A DNA stretch of 64,000 nt from Nonomuraea aurantiaca (GTDB lineage Bacteria > Actinomycetota > Actinomycetes > Streptosporangiales > Streptosporangiaceae): contig NZ_JAIWNB010000037.1 in NCBI RefSeq assembly GCF_020215705.1, positions 31,059-95,058 of the forward strand. Reading direction: 5' to 3'. The notes beneath the pieces are model-generated. The model ran no database searches, had not been told where the DNA came from, and saw only the letters and a program-made list of their open reading frames with translations. This document shows, piece by piece, positions 32,931 to 45,429 of this stretch (its first letter is position 1; each line of letters begins with the position of its first letter). Both the position numbers and the translations under genes were made by a program.

Positions 32931-33186
32931 CGCTTTCCCTTCATCATTCGCGCAGCCGCGTCGTCAGGTCGCCGGCTGGGGTCCAGGCATCGGCGCGTCC
33001 ACGTCTGACTTTAGTCAGCAGGCCGCGCTGCTCGAGCTCGCGCGGATCGGTCCGCGCAGTCCGCGGGACGATCTTGTGGCTACGCGCGTGGCCTGCGACG
33101 GTGCACTCGGCCATCGGGTGGTGGGTGGCGTGCGTTGAACTCGCCGGTACGGCTGCGCGCCAGGCTTGCCCGCACCTCTTTCAGCA

Positions 33187-33217
33187 GTAAGCCCCCGCCG
33201 GGAACGGCGAGGGCTTA
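33187..33217 (-). terminator. Terminator of kgd
   Basis: GTAAGCCC-C-CGCCG, loop GGAA, CGGCG-A-GGGCTTAC: a 13-bp stem with one mismatch and a GNRA-like loop, 21 bases past the kgd stop. Confidence 0.82.
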
Positions 33218-33238
33218 CGCGATGAAGCGACTGACTGA

Positions 33239-36943
<3,705 letters not shown>

Positions 36944-37093
36944 GGTTACTCGTCTTGTCCGGCGGCGCGCGCAAGAGACGCCCAGCGGCCTCGCCTGATC
37001 CTCTCAAGAGAGTCCGAAGAGGTCACGCCCCCCTAGTCAGTCCAGGGGGTGCCGCAATTATCACTGTTTGGTATCAACAGCTGGGCGGCAGGT

Positions 37094-37735
37094 TTATTTC
37101 ACCCCAGACAGCACTCTGGTGCTGATCCGCACCCCCGGGGACAGTTCGGTCAGCAGGTTCGCCAGCTCCTCGCCTGCCTCCTTGAGCTCCTCCATGGACA
37201 TCGGCTCCAGCCGCTCCAGGATGAAGATCGCGTTCGTGGTCTCCTCGGTGAGCCGGGTGCGCGCCACCTGACGCCAGTTCCACCTGCGGCACGTGACGCC
37301 GACGTCGTCGCGCCAGATCACCTCGCCGGGCTCCGGGGCGCCGAGCGCCTCCGCCTCCTCGCCGCCCTCCGCCCTGACCAGTCGCGGCGGGCCGACGTAG
37401 TGGTCGAGGTCCTCGCCGCCGATCGGCAGCGCGTGCTTCACGCTGATCGAGTTGTACGCGTCGACGGCCTGGTTGATCTCCGGCAGCGGCAGCCTGCGGG
37501 TCAGGGCGTCGACCGAAGGTCTGGTCTTCTGCGGCTTGGCGCCGAACGCGCGGTAGGCGTCCTTCCACGCGTCGATCTTCTCGGCCTGTACGGGCTGCTC
37601 CGAGGCCGCGGCCAGCCAGGCGCGGGAACGGTCGTCGGTGGGCCCGTTGCGCAGGCCGTCCGCCGTCATGACCAGCACCGCGAAGTCGGGACGCAGGGCG
37701 AAGACCGCCTCGTCCACCCAGATCTCATCAAGCAT
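37094..37735 (-). CDS. B3/B4 domain protein
   Basis: 213 residues from the ATG at 37735 (MLDEIWVDEAVFALRPDFAV). It resembles the B3/B4 editing domain of phenylalanyl-tRNA synthetase beta: KDAYRAFGAKPQKTRPSVDAL, AYNSISVKHALPIGGEDLDHY and WRDDVGVTCRRWNWRQ. Stand-alone copies occur widely in actinobacteria, possibly in aminoacyl-tRNA editing or an unrelated pocket. There is no Shine-Dalgarno; TAAACT seven bases upstream suggests a leaderless transcript. It diverges from the ArsR gene across a symmetric operator. Confidence 0.8.
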   Translation of the reverse strand: MLDEIWVDEAVFALRPDFAVLVMTADGLRNGPTDDRSRAWLAAASEQPVQAEKIDAWKDAYRAFGAKPQKTRPSVDALTRRLPLPEINQAVDAYNSISVKHALPIGGEDLDHYVGPPRLVRAEGGEEAEALGAPEPGEVIWRDDVGVTCRRWNWRQVARTRLTEETTNAIFILERLEPMSMEELKEAGEELANLLTELSPGVRISTRVLSGVK

Positions 37736-37762
37736 GTGGCCCAGTTTATTCGTCAGGGAAAC

Positions 37763-37796
37763 CCGCAAAATTCCCTTTGCAAAATTCACTTTGCGG
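37763..37796. promoter_or_regulatory. Double overlapping operator between the B3/B4 and ArsR genes
   Basis: Two 16-bp palindromes, GCAAAATTCCCTTTGC (37765-37780) and GCAAAATTCACTTTGC (37779-37794), overlap by two bases around the centre TTTGCAAA. The whole 34-bp block is symmetric (CCGCAAA...TTTGCGG). It ends 14 bp before the ArsR start, so binding would block that promoter and could affect the divergent one. Confidence 0.7.
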
Positions 37797-37810
37797 TTTA
37801 GCCTTCGTCT

Positions 37811-38383
37811 ATGGAAGAGCAGTTCAAGATCAGCGATCCTCAGGTGCTCAAGGTGGTGGCGCACCCCCTGCGGGTGCGGCTGCTCGGCCTGCTGCGCGGC
37901 GACGGGCCCGCGACGGCCAGCGAGCTGGGGCGCAAGGTGGCGGAGAGCTCCGGCTCGACCAGCTACCACCTGCGCGAGCTGGCCAAGTACGGCTTCATCG
38001 AGGAGGACCCCGAGCGGCGCGACGGCCGGGAACGCCGCTGGCGGGCCCGACATCAGTACACCTCCTGGGACAACCTGGAGATGGCGGCCACACCCGAAGG
38101 GCAGGAGGCCGTCCGGATCATGCAGCTGCGCCAGCTGGAGGCGCTGGGGCGGGCGGTCGAGACGTTCGAGGCGGGGGAGTGGCCCGCCGCGCTGGTCGAG
38201 GTCTCCGGGATGAGCGACCATCTGGTGCGGCTGCCCGTCGCGGGCGTCCGCGAGCTGAGTGAGCGCGTCGACGCGCTGGTGCGCGAGCTCGGCGAACGTT
38301 ACGCGGACGACCCGGGCGCCGTGCCGATGAGCGTCTGGTCGGCGGTCTTCCCCCGGGGGCCGCGGGACGGGCGGGACGGCTGA
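37811..38383 (+). CDS. ArsR-type winged-helix regulator
   Basis: 190 residues. The N-terminal winged helix reads QVLKVVAHPLRVRLLGLLRG, ATASELGRKV, SGSTSYHLRELAKYGFIEED; the recognition helix is STSYHLREL. There is no obvious Cys metal site, and the C-terminal helical extension (about 95-190) may bind an organic ligand. It overlaps the MFS gene start (TGATG), so it probably controls that exporter and itself through the upstream double operator. Confidence 0.88.
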   Translation: MEEQFKISDPQVLKVVAHPLRVRLLGLLRGDGPATASELGRKVAESSGSTSYHLRELAKYGFIEEDPERRDGRERRWRARHQYTSWDNLEMAATPEGQEAVRIMQLRQLEALGRAVETFEAGEWPAALVEVSGMSDHLVRLPVAGVRELSERVDALVRELGERYADDPGAVPMSVWSAVFPRGPRDGRDG

Positions 38384-39654
38384 TGACTCCCCGATCCGCG
38401 TTACGCCGCTACCTGCTGGTCAGCTTCCTGACCTGGCTGCCGCCCGGCCTGATGAGCGCCGTCATGGTGCTGCTGATGACCGACCGGGGTCTCAGCCTGG
38501 CCCAGATCGGGTTCGCCGTCATGGTGTTCTCGATCGTCACCATCGGCCTCGAACTGCCCACCGGCGGCCTGGCCGACGTGATCGGCCGCCGGACGGTCCT
38601 GGCGGTCTCGGCCGCGTTCACCGTCGCCGCGCTCGCGCTGATGGCGGTCTCGACCACGTTCTGGATGTTCCTGGCCACCGGTGTGCTCAAGGGCGTCGCC
38701 CGCGCCCTGTCCAGCGGCCCCGCCGCCGCCTGGTACGTCGACACGCTCCACGACCTCGAAGGACCGGACGCCGACCTCAAGCCGGGCCTGGCGCGTGGCG
38801 GCGCGATGGAGTCGGTGGCGCTGCTCCTGGGCGTGCTGGTGGGCGGGTTCGCGCCGCTCGCGGTGCCGCCGGCGGTGATGATGACGCCTCTGGCGCTGCC
38901 GCCGCTGCTGGGCGCGGCGGCCGGGCTCGTACTGCTGGTGACAGTGCTCTTCGCGCTGCCCGAGGCAGCCCACCCGCAGCGCGTCGAGCGGTCGCTCGGG
39001 CGGGTGGTCCGAGACGTGCCCGCGACCGTGGCCGAGGGCGTGCGACTGGCGGCGGGCGGACCGCTGCTGCGCCGTCTGATGCTGGCCGCCGCGGCGTCGG
39101 GCGTCGCGCTGGCCGGCGTCGAGCTGCTCACCCCCGGCAGGCTGGCGGCGCTGGCGGGCACGGCGGAGCTGGGCAGCACCGGCTATGCCGTCGTGGCGGC
39201 GCTCGGGTTCGCCGGCAGCGCGGTGGGCAGCACGATCGTGCCCAGGGTGGCCAGGGCGGCGGGCGGTTCGGTACGCGGCGCGGTGGCGGGCGTCGTCCTG
39301 ACCGCGCTGGCCATCGCCGCCCTGGCGGCCACGGCGGGCCTCGACGGGCCGGCCGGTTTCGCGGCCACCGGGCTGGCCTATGTCGTCATGTTCGCCGGGC
39401 TTTCGGTGGCCGGGGTGCTGTGCTCGGAGATGACGCACCACGCCGTAACGGCCGCCCAGCGCACGACCGTGACCTCGACGAGCTCCCTCTCACTTCAGGC
39501 GGGGGCGGCGCTGGCCAACACGACCTTCGGCACACTTGCCGTTCAGGCCGGGCTGTCCGCCACGTGGGCGCTCGCCGCGGGGGTGGTCCTGGCCTCCGCG
39601 CTGCTGTTCGTCCGCATGCCCGCGCTCCGGCCGGCAATGCGCTCGCCCCAGTGA
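38383..39654 (+). CDS. MFS transporter (probable exporter)
   Basis: 423 residues with about twelve hydrophobic segments. Motif A of the major facilitator superfamily is visible between segments 2 and 3 as GGLADVIGRRTVLAVSAA. The central loop (EAAHPQRVERSLGRVVRDV) separates two six-helix halves. Translationally coupled to the ArsR regulator, which suggests inducible efflux of a small molecule. The substrate is not readable from sequence. Confidence 0.88.
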   Translation: MTPRSALRRYLLVSFLTWLPPGLMSAVMVLLMTDRGLSLAQIGFAVMVFSIVTIGLELPTGGLADVIGRRTVLAVSAAFTVAALALMAVSTTFWMFLATGVLKGVARALSSGPAAAWYVDTLHDLEGPDADLKPGLARGGAMESVALLLGVLVGGFAPLAVPPAVMMTPLALPPLLGAAAGLVLLVTVLFALPEAAHPQRVERSLGRVVRDVPATVAEGVRLAAGGPLLRRLMLAAAASGVALAGVELLTPGRLAALAGTAELGSTGYAVVAALGFAGSAVGSTIVPRVARAAGGSVRGAVAGVVLTALAIAALAATAGLDGPAGFAATGLAYVVMFAGLSVAGVLCSEMTHHAVTAAQRTTVTSTSSLSLQAGAALANTTFGTLAVQAGLSATWALAAGVVLASALLFVRMPALRPAMRSPQ

Positions 39655-39739
39655 AACTGAATGAAATGCCTGTCACCGGCCGTTTCCCGGGCCAGCCCAC
39701 TGATCGGTAGTAGAACATGGTTCGGGCACAATGCTGAGC

Positions 39740-40804
39740 ATGGCGAAGTTCGTGGTGACTCCATCCAGCGAGACCCAGCGCGCGGCGTGGCTCGGCGGAA
39801 CGATTCCCGAGGTCGAGCGGGTGCGGCCGGGACTGTGGTCGGTTCCGGTGCCGATCCCGATCAATCCCCTGCGTTACGTGCTGGTCTACGTCCTGGAACT
39901 GCCCGACGGGGTCGCCATCGTCGATGCCGGCTGGAACACCGACGAGGCCTACGAGGCGCTCGTCGCGGGGCTGCGGGTCGCCGGGTACGCGATCACCGAC
40001 GTCAAGGGCGTACTGGTGACCCACATCCATCCCGATCACTACGGCCTGGCCGGGCGGGTCCGGGAGATGTCGGGCGCGTGGATCGCCCTGCACCCCGCCG
40101 ACGCGCGCCTCGTCCACGATCGCTACGACGACAGCGCCATCGACTCGCTGGTCGAGCGCGAACGGGCGCTGCTGGTCCGGTCCGGGGTGCCCGAGCTGAC
40201 CCTGGACGAGCTGGCGGGCGCCTCGATGATGATCAGGCACATGGTGTCGATGGCCAAGCCCGACCGGCTGGTCGAGGACGGTGACCGGCTGGACCTGCCC
40301 GGCTGGGACCTGCGGGCCGTCTGGACCCCCGGCCACTCGCCCGGCCACCTCTGCTTCGTCTCGCCGTCCAGGAAGCTGCTGTTCTCCGGCGATCACGTGC
40401 TGGCCAAGATCACGCCGATGGTGGCCGTGCATCCGCAGTCCGCGCCCAACCCGCTGGCCGACTATCTCGACGCGCTGGCCGCCGTACGGAAGCTGGATGT
40501 GGAGGAGGTGCTGCCCGCGCACGAGTACCGGTTCCTGGAGCTGGCCGAACGGGTCGACTACGTGATGGCGCATCACGAGGAGCGGCTGGCGGAGATCGAA
40601 CGGATGCTCGCGGGCGCCTCCGCCGGGATCTGCTGCTGGGACATCGCGACCGGCCTGACCTGGTCGCGGCCCTGGGAGACGATCCCGCCGTTCATGCGGC
40701 GCGCGGCCACCAACGAGACGCTGGCGCACCTGGTGTGGCTGGAGTCCCGGGGGCGGGCGCGGCGGGTGCTCGGTGAGCCCGAGCTGTGGTTCGCGGGCGC
40801 CTGA
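39740..40804 (+). CDS. MBL-fold metallo-hydrolase
   Basis: 354 residues from the ATG at 39740 (MAKFVVTPSSETQ); an ATG at 39731 adds three. The metallo-beta-lactamase fold motif LVTHIHPDHYGLAGRV supplies the HxHxDH metal ligands. Later ligands are in TPGHSPGHLCF, LLFSGDHVLAKITP and VLPAHEYRF. The C-terminal helical part (MRRAATNETLAHLVWLESRG) matches the group of soluble hydrolases often annotated as glyoxalase-II-like or thioesterase-like. Monocistronic. Confidence 0.88.
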   Translation: MAKFVVTPSSETQRAAWLGGTIPEVERVRPGLWSVPVPIPINPLRYVLVYVLELPDGVAIVDAGWNTDEAYEALVAGLRVAGYAITDVKGVLVTHIHPDHYGLAGRVREMSGAWIALHPADARLVHDRYDDSAIDSLVERERALLVRSGVPELTLDELAGASMMIRHMVSMAKPDRLVEDGDRLDLPGWDLRAVWTPGHSPGHLCFVSPSRKLLFSGDHVLAKITPMVAVHPQSAPNPLADYLDALAAVRKLDVEEVLPAHEYRFLELAERVDYVMAHHEERLAEIERMLAGASAGICCWDIATGLTWSRPWETIPPFMRRAATNETLAHLVWLESRGRARRVLGEPELWFAGA

Positions 40805-40843
40805 CCAGGCGACATTTATTTCATGTAAACCCAGTAGGAAATG

Positions 40844-40872
40844 TTGACTTCCTGGCCGCGCCTGCGTAGCGT
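40844..40872 (+). promoter_or_regulatory. Promoter of the sulfur operon
   Basis: TTGACT (40844-40849), 17-base spacer, TAGCGT (40867-40872): a good housekeeping-type promoter. The expected start of transcription coincides with the ATG of the leader peptide at 40880. An inverted ATTTC/GAAAT (40818-40842) directly upstream of the -35 could be an activator site. Confidence 0.65.
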
Positions 40873-40879
40873 CGCAGGC

Positions 40880-40948
40880 ATGAGCCCGGACCTCACCCGG
40901 CGCGCGCATGTCGACTTCTGCCGCGTCGTCAGCGCACAGTGTCACTAA
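40880..40948 (+). CDS. Cysteine-containing leader peptide of the sulfur operon
   Basis: 22 codons, ATG at 40880 to TAA at 40948. The product has the motif LTRRAHVDFCRVVSAQC, with Cys at positions 14 and 21. It belongs to the actinobacterial leader peptides (LTxRRHVDxxRVxSAxC) found before sulfur and cysteine genes. Translation probably starts on a leaderless mRNA. Ribosome pausing at the Cys codons when cysteine is scarce would change expression of the genes starting at 40989, 40 bp downstream. The mechanism is inferred; the peptide itself is clear. Confidence 0.85.
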   Translation: MSPDLTRRAHVDFCRVVSAQCH

Positions 40949-40988
40949 TCACGACTTAGTCCCCGTCCCCCTTATTTGAGGACATCTC

Positions 40989-41984
40989 GTGATCAAGCGT
41001 CTTGCTTCCCTTGTCCCTCTTCTCCTCGCCGTCACGGCGTGCGGCACCGCCCAGGGCGCCGCCGAAACCCAGGAACTGCGCTACCAGGGCAGTGTCGGCA
41101 CCGTCACCTTCCCCGAGCTGGCCGAGGAGCTCGGCTATCTCAAGCCCGTCAAGCTCAAGTGGATCGGCAACACGACCAGCGGACCACAGGACATCCAGAC
41201 GGCCGCCACGGGACAGAGCGACTTCGGCGGCGCGTTCAACGGCGCCGTGGTCAAGCTCGTCGCCGCCAAGGCTCCGATCAAGGCCGTGATCAGCTACTAC
41301 GGCAGTGACCAGAACTCCTACCAGGGCTACTTCACGCTCCAGGACAGCCCGATCCGCGGCGCCCGCGACCTGATCGGCAAGAAGGTCGGCATGAACACCC
41401 TGGGCGCCCACGCCGAGGCCGTGCTGAAGGAATACCTCAAGCGCGGCGGCCTGACCCCGGCCGAGATCAAGCAGGTCGAACTGGTCGCCGTCCCGCCCGT
41501 CAGCACCGAGCAGTCGTTGCGCCAGAAGCAGATCGACGTGGCCGTGCTCGGCGGCATCCTGCGTGACAAGGCGCTGGCACGCGGCGGTCTCAAGGTCCTG
41601 TTCAAGGACGTCGACCTGTTCGGCGACTTCTCGGCCGGGACGTACGTGCTCACCGACCGCTTCATCAAGCAGAACCCGAACACGACCAGGAAGTTCGTCG
41701 AGGCCACCGCCAAGGCCATCCAGTGGACCCAGACCCACACCCGTGAAGAGGTCGTGGCCGAGTTCAAGAAGATCATCGCCAAGCGGGGCAGGAACGAGGA
41801 CTCCACCACCGTCGGCTTCTGGAAGAGCAGCGGCGTCGCGACCAAGGGCGGGGTGATCGAGCCGCAGGAGTTCCAGCGGTGGATCTCCTGGCTGGAGGGC
41901 GCGGGCGAGATCAAGCCCGGCCAGATCAAACCCCAGGACGTCTACACCAACGCCTACAACCCGTTCGTCTCGGGAGGCTCCTGA
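40989..41984 (+). CDS. ssuA: Sulfonate-type ABC transporter substrate-binding lipoprotein
   Basis: 331 residues from the GTG at 40989, with GAGGA upstream. A lipoprotein signal ends in LLLAVTAC (Cys18). The SsuA/TauA-like periplasmic-binding fold shows YQGSVGTVTFPELAEELGYL, TAATGQSDFGGAFNGAVV and DLIGKKVGMNTLG. It should bind a sulfonate or related organosulfur compound outside the membrane. Its TGA overlaps the ATPase ATG. The leader peptide and downstream monooxygenase support the sulfur role. Confidence 0.87.
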   Translation: MIKRLASLVPLLLAVTACGTAQGAAETQELRYQGSVGTVTFPELAEELGYLKPVKLKWIGNTTSGPQDIQTAATGQSDFGGAFNGAVVKLVAAKAPIKAVISYYGSDQNSYQGYFTLQDSPIRGARDLIGKKVGMNTLGAHAEAVLKEYLKRGGLTPAEIKQVELVAVPPVSTEQSLRQKQIDVAVLGGILRDKALARGGLKVLFKDVDLFGDFSAGTYVLTDRFIKQNPNTTRKFVEATAKAIQWTQTHTREEVVAEFKKIIAKRGRNEDSTTVGFWKSSGVATKGGVIEPQEFQRWISWLEGAGEIKPGQIKPQDVYTNAYNPFVSGGS

Positions 41985-42781
41985 TGAAGATCGAGTTCGT
42001 GTCCGTGACCAAGGAGTTCGCCGTCCGCGGCAGCTCGTTCACCGCTCTGTCCGACATCTCGCTCGACGTGGCCGAAGGCGAGTTCCTCACGCTCGTCGGC
42101 CCCAGCGGTTGCGGCAAGTCCACCCTTCTCGACCTGCTCAGCGGCCTGACCCTGCCCACGCGTGGCGAGATCCGCATCGACGGCGTCCCCGTCACGGGTC
42201 CGGGGCTCGATCGGGGCATCGTCTTCCAGCAGTACGCGCTGTTCCCCTGGCGGACCGCGGTGGCGAACGTGGAGTTCGGGCTGGAGGCCAAGGGAGTGCC
42301 GCGGCGCGAACGCCGTGAGCGCGCCCGCGGCTACCTCGACCTGGTCGGGCTGCGCGGCTTCGACGAGCGCTACCCGCACGAGCTGTCGGGCGGCATGAGG
42401 CAGCGGGTCGCCATCGCCCGCAGCCTCGCCTACGACCCCGACGTCCTGCTCATGGACGAGCCCTTCGCCGCCCTCGACGCCCAGACCCGCGAGTCCCTCC
42501 AGGAGGAGCTGCTCCGCATCTGGAACAAGACCGGCAAGACCATCGTGTTCATCACCCACGGCATCGACGAGGCGGTCTACCTGGGGCAGCGGGTCGCCGT
42601 CATGACGCCCGGCCCCGGTCGTATCCGGGCCGTCGTGCCGGTCTCGTTCGCCTCCCGCGAGGGAGACCTGCGGGCCGATCCGGTGTTCGGCGAGTACCGC
42701 CACGCGATCTGGACGCTGCTGCGCGAGGAGGTGACCCCCGTTGGCCAGACCCTCACTCAGCCTCTCGGCCTCCCCGCTTGA
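41984..42781 (+). CDS. ssuB: Sulfonate-type ABC transporter ATPase
   Basis: 265 residues from the ATG at 41984 (GGGAGG upstream, overlapping the previous stop as TGATG). Motifs: Walker A GPSGCGKST, Q loop FQQYALFPWRTAV, signature LSGGMRQRVAIARSL, Walker B VLLMDEPFAALDAQT, switch His FITHGIDEAVYL. Of the nitrate/sulfonate/taurine (SsuB/TauB) group. It powers the permease encoded downstream. Confidence 0.92.
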   Translation: MKIEFVSVTKEFAVRGSSFTALSDISLDVAEGEFLTLVGPSGCGKSTLLDLLSGLTLPTRGEIRIDGVPVTGPGLDRGIVFQQYALFPWRTAVANVEFGLEAKGVPRRERRERARGYLDLVGLRGFDERYPHELSGGMRQRVAIARSLAYDPDVLLMDEPFAALDAQTRESLQEELLRIWNKTGKTIVFITHGIDEAVYLGQRVAVMTPGPGRIRAVVPVSFASREGDLRADPVFGEYRHAIWTLLREEVTPVGQTLTQPLGLPA

Positions 42782-43619
42782 GGACAACCACCTCCACCCG
42801 TCCGCCGTCACGACCCTCGCGCCGGTCTCTCCCCCCGTGCGTCCCGGCACCGGCCGGCGCCTCTGGGGCGTCGCCCGCCGGGTGGTCAACGCGTCCGCAG
42901 CGATCGTCGTGCTGGCCGCCGTCTGGGAGATCCTGCCCAGGGCCCAGGTGGTGGACCCCACCTTCCTCCCGCCGCTGGGCGACGTCCTGACCGCCTGGTA
43001 CGACCTGCTCCGCAGCGGCGAGCTGGCCGACCACGCCCAAGCGTCCCTGGCCAGGTCGCTGGCCGGGTTCGGGGCGGCCATCGTGGTCGCCATCCCGCTG
43101 GGTCTGCTGATCGGCTGGTACCGCCCGGTGGCCGAGCTGCTGAACCCGGTCCTGGAGCTGTTCCGCAACACCGCCGCCCTGGCCCTGCTGCCCGTGTTCG
43201 TGCTGGTCCTGGGGCTGGGGGAGACGTCCAAGGTGTCGATCATCCTGTACGCCTGCGCCTGGCCGATCCTGCTCAACACCATCGCGGGCGTCAAAAGCGT
43301 CGACCCGCTCCTGATCAAGTCGGCGAGGTCCATGGGGCTCGGGCCGTACCGGCTGTTCCAGAAGGTCATCCTGCCCGCCGCGGTGCCCACCATCTTCACC
43401 GGCATCCGCCTGGCCGGGGCGTACTCGATCCTCGTGCTGATCGCCGCCGAGATGGTCGGCGCCAAGGCGGGGCTCGGCTACCTCATCAACTACGCGCAGT
43501 ACAACTTCCGGGTGCCCGACATGTACGCGGGGATCATCACGATCTCGGTGCTCGGCCTGCTGTTCAACCTGCTCCTCGTACGCCTGGAGCGACGCTTCTC
43601 CACCTGGAGGACCACGTGA
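42741..43619 (+). CDS. ssuC: Sulfonate-type ABC transporter permease
   Basis: 292 residues from a TTG at 42741, which has GAGGAGG nine bases upstream and lies 41 bp inside the ATPase gene. The N-terminal 45 residues are hydrophilic; six membrane segments follow. The permease loop reads IAGVKSVDPLLIKSARSMGLG, cut here as GVKSVDPLLIKSARSMGL, then LPAAVPTIFTGIRLA. SsuC/TauC family. The next gene starts at its stop codon. Confidence 0.9.
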   Translation: MARPSLSLSASPLEDNHLHPSAVTTLAPVSPPVRPGTGRRLWGVARRVVNASAAIVVLAAVWEILPRAQVVDPTFLPPLGDVLTAWYDLLRSGELADHAQASLARSLAGFGAAIVVAIPLGLLIGWYRPVAELLNPVLELFRNTAALALLPVFVLVLGLGETSKVSIILYACAWPILLNTIAGVKSVDPLLIKSARSMGLGPYRLFQKVILPAAVPTIFTGIRLAGAYSILVLIAAEMVGAKAGLGYLINYAQYNFRVPDMYAGIITISVLGLLFNLLLVRLERRFSTWRTT

Positions 43620-44902
43620 CCATGCACCTGAACGCCTTTCTGATGGGCGTCGGCCACCACGAGGCCGCGTGGCGGCACCCGCTCACCGAGCCGAGCCGCA
43701 TCACCGACATCCGGCACTTCCAGGAGCTGGCCCGGATCGCCGAACGCGGCAAGCTGGACTCGGTGTTCCTCGCCGACGGCCTCGCCCTGTGGGGAAATGT
43801 CCGGCACAACGCGCTCGGCGGGCTGGAACCGCTCACCCTGCTCGCCGCCCTGGCCGCCGTCACCGACCACATCGGCCTGATCGCCACGGTGTCCACGACG
43901 TACAACGAGCCGTTCCACGTGGCGCGCAAGTTCGCCTCCCTGGACCACATCAGCGGCGGCCGGGCGGGCTGGAACATCGTCACCTCCGCCGGCGAGGCCG
44001 AGGCCCGCAACTTCGGCATCGAACGCCCGCCGCACAGCGAGCGCTACCACCGGGCGGAGGAGTTCCTCCAGGTGGCGAACGCGCTCTGGGAGAGCTGGGC
44101 GGACGGAGCGGTCGTCGGCGACCGGCGCAGCGGGGTCTACGCCGACCTCTCCCGGGTCCGGCCGATCGACCACGTGGGCACGCACTTCAAGGTCCAGGGC
44201 CCGCTGAACGTCCAGCGCTCGCCCCAGGGCCGCCCCCTCCTCGTCCAGGCCGGGTCGTCGGAGGACGGCAAGGAGTTCGCGGCGAGGTTCGCGGAGGCGG
44301 TGTTCACCGCGCAGCAGACCCTCGAGGACGCCCAGGAGTTCTACGCCGACCTCAAGGGCAGGCTCCCCGCGTACGGCCGCCGGCCGCAGGACCTCAAGAT
44401 CCTGCCCGGCGTCTCGCCCATCATCGGCTCGACGGAGCGTGAGGCGCTGCGGCTGGAGAAGGAGCTGGAGGACCTCATCGTCCCGGCGTACGGCGTGCAG
44501 CAGCTCTCGAACATCCTCGGCGTCGACCTCACCGCCCACCCCTTGGACGGCCCGCTACCGGACATCCCGCCCAACCCGGACGGCCAGCAGAGCCGCATCA
44601 AGCTGATCAAGGACCTGGCGGCCCGTGGCGACCTGTCGATCCGCGAGATCATCGGCAAGCTCGCCGGCGGCCGCGGTCACCGGGTCGTCGCGGGCACGCC
44701 GGAGCAGATCGCCGACCAGCTGCAGGAGTGGTACGAGAACGGCGCGGCCGACGGCTTCAACATCATGCCCCCGCACCTGCCGGGCGGCCTCGCGGACTTC
44801 GTCGAGCAGGTCGTCCCCGAGCTGCAGATCCGCGGCCTGTTCCGCAAGGAGTACGAGGCCCGAACCCTTCGCGACCACTACGGATTGGCCACCGCCTCAT
44901 GA
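43616..44902 (+). CDS. NtaA/SnaA/DszA-family FMN-dependent monooxygenase
   Basis: 428 residues from the GTG at 43616 (GGAGG five bases upstream); an ATG at 43622 is possible. Luciferase-like TIM barrel with family motifs HLNAFLMGVGHHEAAWRHP, ADGLALWGN, ISGGRAGWNIVTSAGEAEARNFG split here at ISGGRAGWNIVTS, RPLLVQAGSSEDGKEFA and a C-terminal GTPEQIADQLQEW. It uses FMNH2 and oxygen, probably to cleave a carbon-sulfur bond after import. Reduced flavin would come from the two reductases downstream. Confidence 0.9.
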   Translation: MTMHLNAFLMGVGHHEAAWRHPLTEPSRITDIRHFQELARIAERGKLDSVFLADGLALWGNVRHNALGGLEPLTLLAALAAVTDHIGLIATVSTTYNEPFHVARKFASLDHISGGRAGWNIVTSAGEAEARNFGIERPPHSERYHRAEEFLQVANALWESWADGAVVGDRRSGVYADLSRVRPIDHVGTHFKVQGPLNVQRSPQGRPLLVQAGSSEDGKEFAARFAEAVFTAQQTLEDAQEFYADLKGRLPAYGRRPQDLKILPGVSPIIGSTEREALRLEKELEDLIVPAYGVQQLSNILGVDLTAHPLDGPLPDIPPNPDGQQSRIKLIKDLAARGDLSIREIIGKLAGGRGHRVVAGTPEQIADQLQEWYENGAADGFNIMPPHLPGGLADFVEQVVPELQIRGLFRKEYEARTLRDHYGLATAS

Positions 44903-45429
44903 GCATCGTCACCGTCGTCGGCAACCCGCGCTCCGGATCGCGCACGTTGGGGGCGGCGGTCGCGGCCACCGACGCCATCGCCGCCCGGCTCGGCCACACG
45001 GGTCCGAGGGACGTCATCGACCTGTCGGCCCTGGCTCCGGAGCTGCTTCTTCCGCGGAGCACCGCGAATGTGGAGATCGCCCTCGAACTCCTCACCAGCG
45101 CCTCGGTGGCCGTCGTGGCCAGTCCCACCTACAAGGCGACCTACACCGGCCTGCTCAAGGCGTTCCTCGACCGGCTGCCCCCGAACGCCCTGGCCGGCAC
45201 TGCCGCCCTGCCGATCCTCGTCATGGGCGACCCTAAGCACGCCCTGGCGGTGGAGGTCCACTTCCGCCCGCTCCTGGTGGAGCTGGGCGCCTTCGTCCCC
45301 ACCCCCGGCCTGGCCCTCCTGGAGTCGGAGCTACCAGGAGACGACGGGCCCTTGGCCCGCTGGGCGGATCAGGTCGTGCCGCAGATAACGGTCAGGCAAG
45401 GAGCGTTCAGGGAAGGAGCGCTGAGATGA
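44899..45429 (+). CDS. NAD(P)H-dependent FMN reductase (SsuE/MsuE-like)
   Basis: 176 residues from an ATG that overlaps the monooxygenase stop (ATGA). The flavodoxin-like fold shows the FMN phosphate loop VVGNPRSGSRTLGAA and the aromatic-flavin motif VASPTYKATYTGLLKAFLD. It should supply FMNH2 to the monooxygenase. Cytosolic. Confidence 0.9.
   Translation: MSIVTVVGNPRSGSRTLGAAVAATDAIAARLGHTGPRDVIDLSALAPELLLPRSTANVEIALELLTSASVAVVASPTYKATYTGLLKAFLDRLPPNALAGTAALPILVMGDPKHALAVEVHFRPLLVELGAFVPTPGLALLESELPGDDGPLARWADQVVPQITVRQGAFREGALR

Noticed and set aside
36944..37093. Longer N-terminus or extra gene upstream of kgd
   Set aside because: No in-frame start with a ribosome binding site; the TTG at 36943 is kept.
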